A stretch of DNA of 15,657 nucleotides from Syntrophomonas sp. UBA5432 (GTDB taxonomy: Bacteria; Bacillota; Syntrophomonadia; Syntrophomonadales; Syntrophomonadaceae): contig DIRQ01000126.1 of assembly GCA_002424365.1 (NCBI GenBank), forward strand, positions 1-15,657. The letters run 5' to 3'. Each line of letters starts with the position of its first letter. Position 1 is the stretch's first letter. Shown here in pieces: positions 6,441-13,204 of the stretch. The notes under the pieces are model-generated. The model made no database searches, had not been told where the DNA came from, and saw only the letters and a program-made list of their open reading frames with translations. A program made the translations under genes and the position numbers.

Positions 6441-7541
6441 CTATATACCGCCTGAATCCTTCAGCAGGGAAGTCAACTCTTCATCCGTAAGATCATAATG
6501 GTAGAATTTCTTATAAAACTCCCGGGTTTCTTTAGCCATATCATATTTGTATACATCGGGGTAAAGCAGATTGCCCAGCCATTGAATGCCTAGTATACGA
6601 TTTGCCGAAGGAGGACGGTCAAACCAGTTAAATGGACCACTGGGTACCGCATAAACTTTTTTATCCTGTACCGCAGGAATACCTTTCCAACTTGCATCAG
6701 TCATTATTTTGTCAAAATAACCACCCTGGGTTCTGTTCCAGCTAATAATTACATCAGGGTTCCAGGAAAGAACCTGTTCCAGCGAAACCGGGCTCATACC
6801 CATACCGCCTTTCATGGCGACTTCAGCAACGTTTATTCCTCCTACCATCTCTAAAACTTCGACGTGGCGTGATCCACGCGGATCAGTCTCCAGACCGGCG
6901 GCACCCTCAGCATAGTACACCCGTACCTGCTTATCCGGGTCTATAGTTTTAGATTTCTTTTGAGCATCGGTTATTACTTTCTTACAGTAGTCCGCCAGTT
7001 CTTGTGCCTTCTTCTCCTTGTTTAGTAGTTTCCCGGCAAATTCATAAGTCTTATCAAACTTGGCTAACTCACCATTAATGAGAATTACTGGTATACCAAC
7101 TTGCTCCTGTATCTGGTCGGCCTGAGAAATCGCCATTTCGTCTATTACACCCACAGATATAATAATTTCGGGATTGATTTTTAATATCTCCTCGGTATTG
7201 CAGGTAGCCTTAGCATACCAACCCCCTAAATTGGGCAGGCTGTGATATTCGGGTAATATATATTCCTTTTCACCTGCTCGCAATTCATAGTTCCAGCCAA
7301 TTAATAGGTCTGGGTCCAGAGTATACAATAAAATGGTACCTACCGGGCTGGTAGAAAACACCTTGGTTATCTCAACTGGTATTGTATGCTCCCGCCCAGC
7401 ATCATCTACAATAGTACGTACACCGGGATCAGATGGTGCCACTGTCTCATGCGGCTTCTCTTTACTACATCCGGCCAGGCAACAGGTCATCACCAGGGCC
7501 AGAATGGTCAGTAGGACAATGATATTCCTTGTTCTTTTCAA
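6441..7541 (-). CDS. ABC transporter substrate-binding lipoprotein, TroA/BtuF fold
   Basis: A 366-residue binding protein, second of four in the window. The signal peptide ends in the lipobox LAGC with Cys25 as the lipidated residue. The mature domain starts with VRTIVDDAGREHTIP (~41-55). It includes TEEILKINPEIIISVG in the first lobe, LSWNPDVIISW in the second, and the tail LYPDVYKYD...FYKKFYHYDLTDEELTSLL. A PSGPFNW segment ahead of the last helices corresponds to PIGISRW, PTGVFFW and PMGAHVW in the other copies and may be a substrate-contact region. The start is TTG at 7541 with AGGAGGAA at good spacing. No permease is adjacent, so it probably docks on the 3136-4143 permease. The 235-base gap upstream holds an imperfect inverted repeat but no clear promoter. 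Confidence 0.88.
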   Translation of the reverse strand: MKRTRNIIVLLTILALVMTCCLAGCSKEKPHETVAPSDPGVRTIVDDAGREHTIPVEITKVFSTSPVGTILLYTLDPDLLIGWNYELRAGEKEYILPEYHSLPNLGGWYAKATCNTEEILKINPEIIISVGVIDEMAISQADQIQEQVGIPVILINGELAKFDKTYEFAGKLLNKEKKAQELADYCKKVITDAQKKSKTIDPDKQVRVYYAEGAAGLETDPRGSRHVEVLEMVGGINVAEVAMKGGMGMSPVSLEQVLSWNPDVIISWNRTQGGYFDKIMTDASWKGIPAVQDKKVYAVPSGPFNWFDRPPSANRILGIQWLGNLLYPDVYKYDMAKETREFYKKFYHYDLTDEELTSLLKDSGGI

Positions 7542-7643
7542 CTCTATTCCTCCTCTTCAATTCAATCCATCTTTATAAAACGAATTTCGCTGACAATATA
7601 TGGTTTTATACCAGGTTATAGCTTCTGTCGATTTCTACCCTAA

Positions 7644-7676
7644 TTCCCGTTCCGATATTTGCTAAGCGGAAGGGAA
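7644..7676. repeat. imperfect 10-bp inverted repeat in an intergenic gap
   Basis: TTCCC-g-TTCCG and CGGAAGGGAA pair with one bulged G around a 12-base loop. It lies in the 235-base gap between the radical SAM gene and the downstream binding lipoprotein gene, so it would be in the 5' untranslated region of the latter. It has no T run and lacks the GCCUCCC element, so it is neither a clear terminator nor a third Moco RNA. Confidence 0.4.
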
Positions 7677-7776
7677 CACATAATCCTGCTTCTTTATTTT
7701 TCTAACTGTTAAAATTCCACCTCCACTCCCCCTGAGTTAGGCAACCTGCTTAGGGATGATCCAATCCGAAAACTAT

Positions 7777-8670
7777 TTAATAGTTCCCTAAATAGATTTT
7801 GTCCCTTGTAAAAGTACTCCGCATTTTACTAACTAGCTCTATCTGACCCTGTTCTGGAAAAACTGGTAGAAAGCTATTAATACCAGCCCTTAGTCCCCAG
7901 GTTATAAAATCCGGACTGGTAAAGCTATTAACCGTGCCAAGATAAATGCGGGCTATGGCCGCTGTTCGAGCCCAGCTATAAAGGTTAGCAGAAGGAAGCT
8001 TTTCCATTTCTACAAAAGGATACTGTTTATAAGGGGTAAGAGAAAAAGAATCCAGTGGAAGTGATTTCATAAGCTCCAAACCCCATATTATATCAGCCTC
8101 AGTTTCCCCCACCCCAAACAAAAACCCACTCCAGAGCTTGAGCCCTGCTGCCATTACATAATTTAGAGTCTCAAGACGGGCCTTAAAACTATCTCCTGGT
8201 CGCACCTTATGGAATAATTTTTCATTGGGTACTTCTATTCCACACCAGTACCCATCCAATCCAGCTTCTTTTAAAGAATTCAGGCTGTTTTGGGAGAGCG
8301 GTCCGCAGGTAGCAAAAACTTCAATATTAGTATCTAACTTATATATTTCTTCCTTTACCCGATGGACATAATTATAAAACCATTCTGGAAGCTCATAACC
8401 CAACCATCCTGACGGAAGTAAAATGCGGTGAATACCAGTATTGGCTAACTCCGCTATCCTTCGAATGACTTCCTTAGGTTCTCTTAACCGCTGAAAATCC
8501 GAATTATAGTTAGACATGGCCCTCCACCAGCAATGTCGGCAGGGAGGACTCATCTTACATTCAATACTAAGTGGGACGGGGGAGCATAAAACACTATCTA
8601 ATGGCCCAGCGCTAGTCATAGCCCGGTCAAAAAGTACTTCGCTGTTTTCTTGGAAGAGATTTGATAGCAT
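7777..8670 (-). CDS. radical SAM protein with CX5CX2C motif (HmdB-like)
   Basis: A 297-residue radical SAM enzyme. The [4Fe-4S]-binding cysteines are Cys38, Cys44 and Cys47 in ECKMSPPCRHCWW, giving CX5CX2C instead of the usual CX3CX2C. This spacing is known from HmdB (HcgA), which acts in synthesis of the iron-guanylylpyridinol cofactor of [Fe]-hydrogenase. Other landmarks fit the BioB/HydE/PylB/HmdB branch: VRPGDSFKARLETL (~156-169) and GFLFGVGETEADII (~182-195), followed by LTPYKQYP. No [Fe]-hydrogenase or other Hcg gene is visible, so a different product must be considered. The ATG at 8670 follows AGGAAAGGAA. It lies 75 bases after a binding lipoprotein gene in the operon of riboswitch copy 2. 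A role in building a small organic ligand or cofactor is inferred. Confidence 0.85.
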   Translation of the reverse strand: MLSNLFQENSEVLFDRAMTSAGPLDSVLCSPVPLSIECKMSPPCRHCWWRAMSNYNSDFQRLREPKEVIRRIAELANTGIHRILLPSGWLGYELPEWFYNYVHRVKEEIYKLDTNIEVFATCGPLSQNSLNSLKEAGLDGYWCGIEVPNEKLFHKVRPGDSFKARLETLNYVMAAGLKLWSGFLFGVGETEADIIWGLELMKSLPLDSFSLTPYKQYPFVEMEKLPSANLYSWARTAAIARIYLGTVNSFTSPDFITWGLRAGINSFLPVFPEQGQIELVSKMRSTFTRDKIYLGNY

Positions 8671-8745
8671 CTTGTTTCCTTTCCTAATTAAAAAGCCAAT
8701 AAGCAGGCTAAAAATAGGTTTACTATTGCTCGCTTTACCTGATTA

Positions 8746-9858
8746 CTATGGTTTATCATTAGGAGGCAGGTGCATCAAAATTCTCTGGGCTTGATCATCG
8801 CTCAGGTTATAACGGAAGAATTTTTTATAGAAATCCTTTAACTCTGTTTGCATATCCAGGTCTTTAAATTTATTCGGGTGTATTGTTTTTGCTATCCACA
8901 TTAATAGCAGGATTTTTTGCTGTCCGGCATCCCAAAAGAAAACCCCCGTAGGGCAGACCCGTACCTGTTCTTTTTGTACAGCCGTAAGCTGTTTGAAGCG
9001 CTGGTCATCTGATATTGCACCTACCACTTCTTCAGCACTGGCATTACCAGATGAACCTGCATGATCAACAAAGATAAAATCAGGATTCCACTTAAGCAAT
9101 TGTTCCATGTTAATCTCATTCTTACCGCCACCGATCAAGTCCTGGTGCACACAATTGCCACCAGCTAGCTTTATAAGCTCGGGCATATCTGATGCTTTAC
9201 CGGCAGTCCAAAGTAGTTTCTGCATAGCAAAGTATACTTTCGGTCTTTCGTTCTCAGGAATATTTGCGGTAACTGCACTTATCATTCGGACTTTTTCATC
9301 AAAGTATTTAGCATATTCCGTTGCTACCTTTTCCTCATCCTTACCTAAAACTTGGGCGTAAACCATAAGCATGTTTTTGCAGTCTTCTAATTTTTGACCC
9401 CCGGGGGCAGATACTGCCGGCACTACTGCAATATTAGCTTCCTGCAAGCGTTTTACTTCCTGGGGGTTATCCCAGTAGAAGACTACGTCCGGGCTTAATT
9501 TTAAAATCTCTTCTATATTAAGTGAGGTGTGGGCATTGGGCACACCTGGTACTTCGTTTAACCTTTTGTATATGCAATTAGACCAGGGCCAACCATCAAT
9601 ATGAAAATCCCCATTGGCAACTATTTTATCCTCAGCACCAAGTAATACGACTTTCTCATAAGAAGGTCCAAAAAGTGCTGCCACCTTTTTCACTTCCACT
9701 GGAACTACAATTTCAGATCCATCAAGGTTTGTTACGGTTCGAGTTTCCGGTAATGCTTCCTGTTGTACTTTTTCCCGTCCTCCGCAACCGGCTAGAACGC
9801 CTAAAGTAAAGACTATCAGCATTAAAACAGCAACTTTTCTAAAAGACTTTCCTCTCAT
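8746..9858 (-). CDS. ABC transporter substrate-binding lipoprotein, TroA/BtuF fold
   Basis: Third binding protein, 370 residues from the chosen start. The ATG at 9858 has AGGAGAG eight bases upstream; a longer frame from 9882 has no such site. The lipobox VLAGC places the lipidated Cys at 25. The mature part starts TRTVTNLDGSEIVVP, contains LNIEEILKLSPDVVFYWDNP in lobe one and LLKWNPDFIFVDHAG in lobe two, and ends IHPNKFKDLD...FYKKFFRYNLSDDQAQRIL. PTGVFFW matches the P-x-G-x-x-x-W segment of its paralogues. It is the first full-length protein gene after riboswitch copy 2, separated from the 57-residue ORF by a nested hairpin. It has no permease of its own nearby. Its cargo is presumed to relate to Mo/W, because Moco would switch it off. 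Confidence 0.9.
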   Translation of the reverse strand: MRGKSFRKVAVLMLIVFTLGVLAGCGGREKVQQEALPETRTVTNLDGSEIVVPVEVKKVAALFGPSYEKVVLLGAEDKIVANGDFHIDGWPWSNCIYKRLNEVPGVPNAHTSLNIEEILKLSPDVVFYWDNPQEVKRLQEANIAVVPAVSAPGGQKLEDCKNMLMVYAQVLGKDEEKVATEYAKYFDEKVRMISAVTANIPENERPKVYFAMQKLLWTAGKASDMPELIKLAGGNCVHQDLIGGGKNEINMEQLLKWNPDFIFVDHAGSSGNASAEEVVGAISDDQRFKQLTAVQKEQVRVCPTGVFFWDAGQQKILLLMWIAKTIHPNKFKDLDMQTELKDFYKKFFRYNLSDDQAQRILMHLPPNDKP

Positions 9859-9962
9859 TTTATCTTCTCTCCTATACATCATTCTTTAATATCTATTACC
9901 CTTGATTTTTCTTATGGAGTTAAACGCAAGCAGTTAAAACGACCATATGGCGACCCCCTTGA

Positions 9963-10006
9963 CCTTTTACCAACTCCCCATTTTTGGGGAAGAAAGAGGT
10001 AAAAGG
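9963..10006 (-). other. nested hairpin between small ORF and binding-protein gene
   Basis: CCTTTTACC (9963-9971) pairs with GGTAAAAGG (9998-10006), and inside it TCCCC/GGGGA (9975-9990) forms a second stem. No T run follows on the minus strand, so it is not a standard terminator. It may stabilise the downstream binding-protein message or act as an RNA processing site. Confidence 0.5.
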
Positions 10007-10029
10007 CTTAATACGAGCTATCCTTCCCA

Positions 10030-10203
10030 TCAAAGAAGCGTACAGGGTATCATCTGTGGGATATCACCATTTACCTGGCAGTCTGAGCAGAAGTCTAGCT
10101 CTTCGTCTAATAGCACCTCCCCTCTATGTGGTAAAAATCCCAGCGGGATCTTCATGCAACCGGCAACCAGGTCGTTTATAATATCAACTTTTGTTTTTCC
10201 CAT
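10030..10203 (-). CDS. small cysteine-containing ORF (57 aa), first after riboswitch
   Basis: An ATG at 10203 opens 57 codons ending with TGA at 10030-10032. The predicted protein starts MGKTKVDIINDLVAGCMKIP and has Cys16, an FCSDC pair at 38-42 and Cys54, so up to four metal-ligand cysteines. An in-frame stop lies two codons upstream, so this is the only possible ATG start. I do not recognise the family. In favour: it sits between the riboswitch terminator (10246-10276) and the binding-protein gene, filling what would otherwise be a 390-base gap, and its composition is protein-like. Against: its ribosome site is weak (AGTGGA about 11 bases upstream). Longer plus-strand frames over the same bases look like shadows. 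It resembles the 65-residue protein at 194-391 only in size and CxxC content. Confidence 0.5.
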   Translation of the reverse strand: MGKTKVDIINDLVAGCMKIPLGFLPHRGEVLLDEELDFCSDCQVNGDIPQMIPCTLL

Positions 10204-10245
10204 ACCAATTTAAATCCACTAAATCTGCTCTTACATCTAAGAAAT

Positions 10246-10276
10246 AAAAAAACCAGCATCGGAAAGTTGATACTGG
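10246..10276 (-). terminator. riboswitch-controlled intrinsic terminator, copy 2
   Basis: On the minus strand CCAGTATC pairs with GATGCTGG (one G.U) around an eight-base loop and is followed by seven T. It lies about 100 bases after the riboswitch P1 stem; the intervening stretch contains TAACGG/CCGTTA and CAGG/CCTG pairs that may form alternative structures. It precedes the 57-residue ORF by about 40 bases. Confidence 0.85.
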
Positions 10277-10379
10277 CATTAACGTTATGCTATTCAGGTA
10301 AAAATAGTCTCCCTGTTAACATTAAGCCCTCTAACGGTAATAGCAAAATCATTTACTACCCGTTAAAGGATATACCATA

Positions 10380-10495
10380 TCTTCTTTCCAAATACGGGAG
10401 GCATAGCCGTTTCCAACTATACCCTCTGGGCAGCAATTAAAGCCCCTTCGTCCAATTATCCATGGCCTGAAGCTTTAGGATAGAAGGCTCGAAGA
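10380..10495 (-). ncRNA. Moco (molybdenum/tungsten cofactor) riboswitch, copy 2
   Basis: Minus-strand P1 is UCUUC (10495-10491) with GAAGA (10384-10380). The 5' arm has AGCCUUC pairing with GAAGG-gg-GCU and an inner UAUCC/GGAUA. Then GGUAUAG / CUAUGCC closes a loop containing UUGGAAACGG. It is followed directly by GCCUCCCGUAUUUGGAAA, which differs by one base from the corresponding segment I recall for the E. coli moaA Moco RNA. The element is followed by an intrinsic terminator and the operon with the small ORF, two binding lipoproteins, radical SAM enzyme and methyltransferase. By family precedent, cofactor binding should promote termination when Moco or tungsten cofactor is abundant. Confidence 0.93.
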
Positions 10496-10835
10496 CATTA
10501 ACTTTTAATTATTATAGATATGGAATTCAAAGTACCCCCTATAAATATAATGGTTTTCGTATTCAAATCCAGGTTATGCATTATAGCTAGTTTAAGTTTG
10601 TTTTTGTCGTAATTCCCCCATATTTATGTTAATATTTATTTGATATTGTTGCTATTTGTTTAATTCTATATAACTCTAGGTGTTCCTGCCTGGTAAATGA
10701 AATTCTTTAACCATTTTCTCTTGTTTAAGCAATCCCAAATTTATTTGTAAAAAAGATACCTTAGTATAAATGATCAAAAAGAGCGGCAACCGGAGGAAGT
10801 GATAGGCATTTTTTGATAAAAAGGAGGTTAAGGGA
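10496..10835. promoter_or_regulatory. AT-rich divergent intergenic region
   Basis: These 340 bases separate the leftward riboswitch leader from the rightward FmdE gene and must hold promoters for both. Leftward candidates include TTGAAT...TATAGG (about 17 bases apart) and a good TATAAT near 10515 without a clear -35. Rightward, TAGTATAAAT near 10763 could be a -10. None is strong enough to call singly. ATTTGTAAAAAAGATA (10743-10758) also occurs at 5498-5513. No Moco-type element was found on the plus strand, and a 78-codon minus-strand frame here looks like a shadow. Confidence 0.45.
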
Positions 10836-11456
10836 ATGATAGAGGCAACCACACCCCGGCAAGAGAAGGACCAACCGGAAGGTAAAGTTGAAGGCGAAAC
10901 CATGTATCTCAAGAACTCTTTTGAACAAGACCTAAAAAAGGCGCATGCTTTTCATGGTCACATATGCACCGGCATTATCTTTGGAACCAGAATCGCTAGA
11001 ATAGGTCTAAACCATTTGGGTATTGAAGACCCGGCTGAAAACAAAGATTTTATTGTTTTTGTAGAAGCTGACCGTTGTATCGCCGATGCGGTTTCTGCAG
11101 TTACCGGATGTACCCTCGGTAAAAGACGATTAAAGTGGTTAGATTATGGTAAGATGGCCGCTACCTTTGTAGACATGAACAGCCAAAAGGGAATCAGAAT
11201 CGTTACCGCCGCTAGTAAGCAACCAACTGACGACATGGATTTGGTAAGCTTTTGGAGTTCGATAGCGGATGAGGACTTGTTCAGGACCGAAGAGGTAACC
11301 GTAAAGTTATATCAGGAAGACCTTCCTGGTAAACCTTCGCGCAAAGTTACATGCGCTGCCTGCGGTGAGGCAGTTATGGATGGCAGAGATTTGCTAATGA
11401 ATGACAGAATTTTATGTAAAGCCTGTGCAAATGGTGCCTATTATCTAAAACGCTAA
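10836..11456 (+). CDS. FmdE-family protein with C-terminal zinc ribbon
   Basis: A 206-residue FmdE-family protein, named after a gene of the molybdenum formylmethanofuran dehydrogenase operon of methanogens; its biochemical role is not settled. The hallmark FHGHICTG is at residues 39-46 (His40, His42, Cys44). The second conserved block, VEADRCIADAVSAVTGCTLGKRRL, spans ~76-99 with Cys81 and Cys92, ending in LDYGKMAATFVD. The C-terminus has a DksA/TraR-like zinc ribbon with CAAC at 173-176 and CKAC at 194-197. The ATG at 10836 follows AAGGAGG by eight bases. Residues 1-23 are polar and not part of the domain. It is followed 18 bases later by a DUF364 gene, so the two form an operon transcribed away from the riboswitch genes. 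It is soluble and probably metal-binding. Confidence 0.92.
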   Translation: MIEATTPRQEKDQPEGKVEGETMYLKNSFEQDLKKAHAFHGHICTGIIFGTRIARIGLNHLGIEDPAENKDFIVFVEADRCIADAVSAVTGCTLGKRRLKWLDYGKMAATFVDMNSQKGIRIVTAASKQPTDDMDLVSFWSSIADEDLFRTEEVTVKLYQEDLPGKPSRKVTCAACGEAVMDGRDLLMNDRILCKACANGAYYLKR

Positions 11457-11474
11457 GAAAAGTGGTGATTTGTA

Positions 11475-12224
11475 ATGTGGAGTATTTATAATGATTTAAT
11501 AGATTCTATTCCTGAAGATTTGACGGTGCTTGATTGTATGATGGGACTGCATTGGACTCTGGTTAAATCAGAGTCAGACACAGGCGCAGCTATGACAGTA
11601 AACGGCGGTCAACAGAACAGCGGTGAATATAAGGAGCTTATTGGTATGCCGTTAAAAGAGTTGGCTGAAGACGTCAAATCGTGGACTATGCTGGAGGCTT
11701 CTATGGGATTGGCGGCAATTAATTCCGCCCTTAATACTCCCAAGCAAGTAAGTGCTCTTACCGGTCATGATTTTGAGGTAAGTGCGGATTCTGAAGCAGC
11801 CAATGCGTTTGCCCAGTTTTTACCGGATATTAAGGACAAAAATGTAGCTGTCATCGGCCATTTTCCTAACGTAGATTTATTAAGAAAGGTCTGTAAGCTT
11901 TCTGTTCTGGAAAGAATACCTCAGGATAATGATTATCCTGACCCGGCCTGTGAATATATCCTACCTGAACAAGATGTGGTATTTATAACTGGTACGGCAT
12001 TTATCAATAAAACCATGCCCAGGCTCCTCAATTTGGCTAAAAATTCCCGAATTATATTGGTGGGACCCAGTGTTCCTATATCTCCCGTGCTTTTCAACTA
12101 TGGTGTAGATACAATCTCCAGTACGGTTATATTAGACCAGGAACTGGCCTGGAGAGCTGTTAAGCAAGGAGGGAAAATGAAAGCTTTTAAATCAGGTGGC
12201 CAAATGGTAAGCATCCAACGATAA
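11475..12224 (+). CDS. DUF4213/DUF364 protein (paralogue 1, 249 aa)
   Basis: Two-domain protein of the 'putative heavy-metal chelation' group: an N-terminal DUF4213 part (~1-110, with LDCMMGLHWTLVKSE and MGLAAINSALN) and a C-terminal DUF364 Rossmann-like part. The latter runs from KNVAVIGHFPNVDLL through FITGTAFINKTMPRLLNLA to ILVGPSVPISPVLFNYGVDTISS, a pattern typical of the family. A structure of a Desulfitobacterium member led to the suggestion of a role in metal chelation or ligand synthesis, but no reaction is established. It lacks the CCSSS stretch found in paralogue 2 (14466-15320); the equivalent region is MTVNGGQQ. The ATG follows AGTGGTGA at acceptable spacing, 18 bases after the FmdE gene. 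Pairing with FmdE suggests that the two act together. Confidence 0.88.
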   Translation: MWSIYNDLIDSIPEDLTVLDCMMGLHWTLVKSESDTGAAMTVNGGQQNSGEYKELIGMPLKELAEDVKSWTMLEASMGLAAINSALNTPKQVSALTGHDFEVSADSEAANAFAQFLPDIKDKNVAVIGHFPNVDLLRKVCKLSVLERIPQDNDYPDPACEYILPEQDVVFITGTAFINKTMPRLLNLAKNSRIILVGPSVPISPVLFNYGVDTISSTVILDQELAWRAVKQGGKMKAFKSGGQMVSIQR

Positions 12225-12249
12225 TTCCGATACCCTAGCTGCCGGAGTA

Positions 12250-12280
12250 AGGGACAATCCCTCCCTACGGGATTGTCCCT
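12250..12280. repeat. perfect 12-bp inverted repeat between convergent genes
   Basis: AGGGACAATCCC (12250-12261) and GGGATTGTCCCT (12269-12280) with a seven-base loop, 26 bases after the DUF364 stop. No T run follows on either strand. It may be a weak bidirectional terminator, or one copy of a dispersed genomic repeat. The rest of this 230-base convergent gap contains two more hairpins (GGAAAGC...GCTTTCC at 12364-12400 and CGGGTA/TACCCG at 12418-12438) but no gene. Confidence 0.65.
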
Positions 12281-12454
12281 ACTGCAGGTATTATTATCGT
12301 GCCTTCCTCTCAGCCAATTTGCAGGTAGGTATAAAAGAATTAAAAACTGGGAATCTACCACCCGGAAAGCTTGCTGCCCGCCATGCAAGAAATGCTTTCC
12401 AGGAAGTAAATTCTCATCGGGTATTTGATTACTACCCGTCTATGCCTTTAAGCC

Positions 12455-13072
12455 TTACACATATTTATGTATTTCAATCCACCTTCCCTTATCTCCAGGA
12501 GCATCTAACATAACTTTAAAACTAGGAATCCCCGCCTCAAGCGCCAGTGTTTTCATTTCCTCCAGAGTAAGTCTTTTTCTCCCTTGTTTATGCAACATGT
12601 TTTTATGTCCACCCGCTAACCTGGCTCTCATAGTAAAGGGAACATAACGTCCCAGGCCACTGCCAACAAGTGCAATTCCACCAACTTTTAATACCCGATA
12701 GATTTCTGCCAATCCCTTTACTTTATCTTCCCAGAACCAGATTGAGCCCCGGCTAATTATAAAATCGGCAAAATTACCGGCAAAAGGAAGTTTTGTGCAA
12801 ACATCCGCTTCTACGAAAAACACCTCATTGTCAATATCAGTCTGAGTAACCGTACGCCGGGCGAAATCTATAGCCTCGGCTTCAATGTCAATAAAGTAAA
12901 CATCCATGTGGGTAATCTTGGCGATTTCGGTTCCCACGTAACCATTACCAGTTCCAATATCCAGGCAAATACCACTGTCCAAACCGTAGTCATCCACGCA
13001 TTGCTGGGCCAGCAGGGGGTAAATTGGCAGCAAGGAACTGTAGGACGGCTTGCCATCTGAGGGTTTCAGCAT
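12455..13072 (-). CDS. class I SAM-dependent methyltransferase (paralogue 2)
   Basis: A 205-residue soluble methyltransferase, paralogue of the 5618-6238 product. Motif I is LDIGTGNGYVG (~38-48) and the SAM ribose-binding acidic residue is in VYFIDIEAE. It continues with EADVCTKLPFAGNFADFIISRGSIWFWE and YRVLKVGGIALVGSG. The C-terminal half differs from the paralogue more than the N-terminal half, which suggests a different methyl acceptor. The ATG at 13072 is preceded by AGAGGAGG at nine bases. It follows a binding lipoprotein gene with a 132-base gap that holds an imperfect hairpin, and it ends a leftward unit that starts with moeA outside the window, facing the FmdE-DUF364 operon. Its reaction is unknown. 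Confidence 0.88.
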   Translation of the reverse strand: MLKPSDGKPSYSSLLPIYPLLAQQCVDDYGLDSGICLDIGTGNGYVGTEIAKITHMDVYFIDIEAEAIDFARRTVTQTDIDNEVFFVEADVCTKLPFAGNFADFIISRGSIWFWEDKVKGLAEIYRVLKVGGIALVGSGLGRYVPFTMRARLAGGHKNMLHKQGRKRLTLEEMKTLALEAGIPSFKVMLDAPGDKGRWIEIHKYV

Positions 13073-13204
13073 ATTTGTTCGCCTCCTCTGTTATGATTGC
13101 TAGTTAAACCAGGTCCTTGTAACAGAAAAGTAATATCGTCAGTGGTTTAATTATACACGGAGATAGCGCTAGATAAGGCGTTATCCCCGGTTAAACATCC
13201 TACC

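Noticed and set aside
7644..7676. Possible third Moco riboswitch before the 6441-7541 lipoprotein gene
   Set aside because: An inverted repeat exists, but neither GCCUCCC nor the GGAAA element is present and no terminator follows.
7777..8670. Annotation as biotin synthase (bioB)
   Set aside because: The cluster motif is CX5CX2C, not CX3CX2C, the BioB C-terminal region is not recognisable, and no biotin gene is nearby.
9947..10213. Overlapping plus-strand frames of 88 and 65 codons
   Set aside because: They lie opposite the riboswitch-operon leader and small ORF, have Ser/Pro-rich shadow-like composition and no ribosome site. The minus-strand 57-codon frame fits the context better.
10780..10830. 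ATCAAAAA/TTTTTGAT pairing just before FmdE as a terminator or riboswitch
   Set aside because: The arms are AT-only, about 30 bases apart and imperfect, and overlap the ribosome-site region; no known riboswitch core was recognised.
10676..10912. 78-codon minus-strand frame upstream of and overlapping FmdE
   Set aside because: It overlaps the well-supported FmdE start and its ribosome site, and its composition looks like antisense of AT-rich promoter DNA.
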